DNA of 64,000 nucleotides, from the NCBI GenBank assembly GCA_902566635.1, contig CACFJP010000002.1, positions 1 through 64,000 on the forward strand, given 5' to 3'. A model generated the notes under the pieces. The model saw only the letters and a list, made by a program, of their open reading frames with translations, was not told the origin of the DNA and made no database searches. Origin of the DNA: an uncultured Bacteroidota bacterium. GTDB lineage: Bacteria; Bacteroidota; Bacteroidia; Flavobacteriales; Flavobacteriaceae. A program made the position numbers and the translations under genes. Shown in pieces: positions 62,166 to 64,000 of the stretch (position 1 is its first letter; every line of letters starts with the position of its first letter).

Positions 62166-63236
62166 ATGAAGAAAAAACAATATATTTCGGCGATACTTTT
62201 GGTCTTCTCCAGCTTCATTGCTCTGGCAACGGATGTAACAATAAAAGACGAAAAAAAATCAGCTGACTTAAAGTCCGAAATCAAAGCATATATCCGCCAC
62301 CACTTAGAAGACACACACGATTTTTCGATTGGCTCTTACACCACAGACGATGGCAAGAAAAAATATATTGGATTTTCGCTTCCAGTCATTTTGTGGGACG
62401 ACGGATTGGTAACATTCTCTTCTGGCAAACTCAAGCATGGGAAAGCAGTTCACAAAGTAGGACCAAAGTACTACAAGCTCTATCATGGTAAAATCTATCG
62501 CACAGATGCCGAAGGAACAATTTCTTACGATGCAAACAAAAAGGTGATTAACTATAAACCTCTTGACTTGTCGATGACCAAAAGCGTAGTTACCATGTTG
62601 TTTACAGCTGCTTTGATGTTTTTCATGTTTCGCAGTCTTGCAAATTCATACAAAACCAATGGCAGCATTGCTGCTGGTGTTGGCCGATTTTTTGAACCGA
62701 TTGTCTTGTATATTCGAGATGATATTGCCATCCCAAATATTGGAGAGAAGCATTATCAAAAGTACATGAGTTATTTGCTCACTATTTTCTTCTTTATTTG
62801 GTTTTTAAATATATTGGGATTGTCTCCTTTGGGGATTAATGTCACTGGAAATATTGCTGTTACTTTTGGCCTTGCCCTGCTCACTTTTTTAATCACCAAC
62901 TTAACAGCAAACAAAAATTATTGGGCACATATTTTCTGGATGCCAGGGGTGCCAGTTTTGATGAAATTTGTATTAGCACCCATCGAGTTATTGGGTGTTT
63001 TTATCAAACCGTTTTCATTGCTTATCCGTTTGTATGCAAACATCCAAGCGGGTCATATCGTATTGATGAGTCTTATTGGTATGATGTTTATATTTAACAA
63101 TTGGCTCGGGAGTAGTTTATCATTTGTATTGGCATTTATAATTTCGATTATCGAGGTTTTAGTTGCCTTATTACAAGCGTATATTTTCACTATTCTATCC
63201 GCATTGTATTTTGGATTTGCAGTAGAAGAACATTAA
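62166..63236 (+). CDS. atpB: F0F1 ATP synthase subunit a
   Basis: Proton-channel stator subunit, 356 residues. The N terminus is a signal-like segment (MKKKQYISAILLVFSSFIALA) followed by a soluble extracytoplasmic part of about 110 residues, an extension typical of Bacteroidetes and absent in E. coli. The membrane part has VGRFFEPIVLYIRDDIAIPNIGEKHYQKYMSYLLTIFFFIWFLNILGLSPLG and the key helix LLIRLYANIQAGHIVL with the essential arginine R288, ending VALLQAYIFTILSALYFGFAVEE. atpE follows 29 bp later. Confidence 0.95.
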   Translation: MKKKQYISAILLVFSSFIALATDVTIKDEKKSADLKSEIKAYIRHHLEDTHDFSIGSYTTDDGKKKYIGFSLPVILWDDGLVTFSSGKLKHGKAVHKVGPKYYKLYHGKIYRTDAEGTISYDANKKVINYKPLDLSMTKSVVTMLFTAALMFFMFRSLANSYKTNGSIAAGVGRFFEPIVLYIRDDIAIPNIGEKHYQKYMSYLLTIFFFIWFLNILGLSPLGINVTGNIAVTFGLALLTFLITNLTANKNYWAHIFWMPGVPVLMKFVLAPIELLGVFIKPFSLLIRLYANIQAGHIVLMSLIGMMFIFNNWLGSSLSFVLAFIISIIEVLVALLQAYIFTILSALYFGFAVEEH

Positions 63237-63265
63237 CATTTTTAATATTTAAAACAATAATCATT

Positions 63266-63457
63266 ATGGAAATTCCAGCAATTGTAGGTGCAGGATTAGT
63301 AGTAATCGGAGTAGGAGTGGGAATCGGCCGCATTGGCGGTTCTGCTTTGGAAGCGGTCGCTCGTCAGCCAGAAGCCTATGGAAAGATTCAAACTTTAATG
63401 TTGATTGCAGCTGCCTTTATCGAGGGAATCGGTTTTGCAGCAATTTTTGCAGTATAA
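63266..63457 (+). CDS. atpE: F0F1 ATP synthase subunit c
   Basis: 63-residue hairpin of two helices: IVGAGLVVIGVGVGIGRIGGSALEAVARQPEA and IQTLMLIAAAFIEGIGFAAIF. The ion-carrying carboxylate is E53 in FIEGIGF, and ARQPEA is the conserved polar loop contacting the rotor. The residue after E53 is Gly rather than the Ser/Thr of sodium-type rings, which suggests proton coupling. The short length is normal for Flavobacteriia. A weak hairpin follows before atpF. Confidence 0.96.
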   Translation: MEIPAIVGAGLVVIGVGVGIGRIGGSALEAVARQPEAYGKIQTLMLIAAAFIEGIGFAAIFAV

Positions 63458-63475
63458 GTCAACAACTTAACAGTG

Positions 63476-63501
63476 GTGGGTTGTGTAAGCATACCACCCA
63501 C
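63476..63501 (+). other. possible mRNA hairpin between atpE and atpF
   Basis: GTGGGT at 63476-63481 pairs with ACCCAC at 63496-63501 across a 14-base loop in the 64-bp gap. No T-run follows, so it is more likely an RNA-stability or processing element than a terminator. Only six pairs, so it may be chance. Confidence 0.25.
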
Positions 63502-63521
63502 AGCTGAATAAATGTAAGTAT

Positions 63522-64000
63522 ATGGAAAAGCTTTTGGGAGAATTCTCGTTTGGACTATTTATTTGGCAGACATTTATTGTCGTTGGCCTTCTTCTGTTGC
63601 TGCGCAAGTTTGCGTGGACCCCGATTCTAAATGCGATTAATGATCGAGAGGAAGGGATTCGAAGCGCACTTCAATCGGCAGAGGATGCTCGTGCAGAAAT
63701 GCAAAATTTGCAAGCTGACAATGAGCGCATTTTCAAAGAAGCCCGCGCAGAGCGTGATGGTCTTCTAAAGGAAGCAAGAGAGATCAAACAAAAGATGATC
63801 GACGACGCAAAAGATGAAGCCAAAACACAAGCAGCTCAAATCATGATGCAAGCACAAGCAGCAATTGAAAGCGAAAAGCAAGCGGCTGTGGCAGAACTCA
63901 AGCAACAAGTTGCATCACTTTCAATTGAAATCGCTGAAAAAGTAACCAAAGAGACTTTAGCAGACGACAAAAAACAAAGCCAACTGGTTCAAAAGTTGCT
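63522..64000 (+). CDS. atpF: F0F1 ATP synthase subunit b (partial, cut by window end)
   Basis: Peripheral-stalk subunit. ATG at 63522 gives MEKLLGEFSFGLFIWQTFIVVGLLLLLRKFAWTPILNAINDREEGIRSALQSAEDAR: one membrane helix, the conserved FAWxPI and NDREE elements, then a long Ala/Glu/Lys/Gln coiled coil (KEAREIKQKMIDDAKDEAKTQAAQIMMQAQAAIESEKQAAVAELKQQVASLSIEIAEKV). About 159 codons are present and the frame is open at the window edge; the missing part should be only a few residues by family length. Confidence 0.95.
   Translation, partial: MEKLLGEFSFGLFIWQTFIVVGLLLLLRKFAWTPILNAINDREEGIRSALQSAEDARAEMQNLQADNERIFKEARAERDGLLKEAREIKQKMIDDAKDEAKTQAAQIMMQAQAAIESEKQAAVAELKQQVASLSIEIAEKVTKETLADDKKQSQLVQKL

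Noticed and set aside
1..64000. CRISPR arrays, insertion sequences, integrases, phage genes or riboswitches
   Set aside because: Looked for repeated spacer-like units, transposase motifs and structured leaders by eye and saw none.

Overview
The window looks like an ordinary stretch of chromosome from a marine-type member of the Bacteroidota, most likely class Flavobacteriia. Evidence: the Bacteroidetes -7 promoter motif (TAnnTTTG) sits directly in front of many genes; there are lineage-typical families (an SprE/PorW-like type IX secretion/gliding lipoprotein, a 63-residue ATP synthase subunit c, an ATP synthase subunit a with a long N-terminal extension, and proteins resembling DUF4837, DUF6909, DUF6341, DUF4254 and DUF5687); and the DNA is AT-rich with A/C-rich synonymous sites in many genes. 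No phage, insertion sequence, CRISPR array or toxin-antitoxin pair was seen.

Layout. 0-9.1 kb: end of an ABC-type permease, DusB, a MauE/DoxX-thioredoxin fusion, LepA, an APC permease fused to USP-like domains, an MBL-fold hydrolase, an M1 aminopeptidase and RnpA. 9.1-10.3 kb: ElaA and RpiB on the minus strand, then the only gene-free stretch over 300 bp, AT-rich and holding four DnaA-box-like TTATCAACA elements. 10.3-25.3 kb: mostly housekeeping (RNase R, a LysE exporter, tRNA-Cys, FolB, GlnRS, an SPFH protein, GltX, YbeY, MnmG, a methyltransferase, HolB, Pgk, a DUF4837-like lipoprotein). Two near-perfect parS palindromes flank mnmG. 25.3-29.6 kb: TatA, an M23 peptidase, and a GH3-family enzyme translationally coupled to a nucleoside-phosphorylase-like protein.

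29.6-52.1 kb is a Wzx/Wzy-type surface polysaccharide locus: SLBB export protein, Wzz co-polymerase, WecA/MraY-like initiator, UDP-glucose dehydrogenase, GlmS, a cytidylyltransferase-like enzyme, WecB, WecC, a GT4 glycosyltransferase, Wzx, a hexapeptide acyltransferase, Wzy, WecG, a second polymerase/ligase-like protein, the rfbBACD dTDP-rhamnose operon and a second initiating sugar transferase. WecA-like + WecB + WecC + WecG together predict a GlcNAc-ManNAc(A) lipid-linked start resembling enterobacterial common antigen, extended with rhamnose and other sugars. A membrane protein with a kelch-like periplasmic part and a winged-helix-like cytoplasmic tail sits inside this locus.

52.1-64 kb: PurD, small lineage-specific proteins, a GT9 glycosyltransferase, a PaaE-like ferredoxin reductase, an ABC exporter pair, then SprE-like lipoprotein, bactofilin and the start of the F0 operon (AtpZ, AtpI-like, AtpB, AtpE, AtpF), the last gene cut by the window end.

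Many starts were placed by the TAnnTTTG box: GTG or TTG codons lying upstream of, or inside, the predicted transcription start were replaced by the next in-frame ATG. All functional calls rest on reading motifs by eye; no database search was run.
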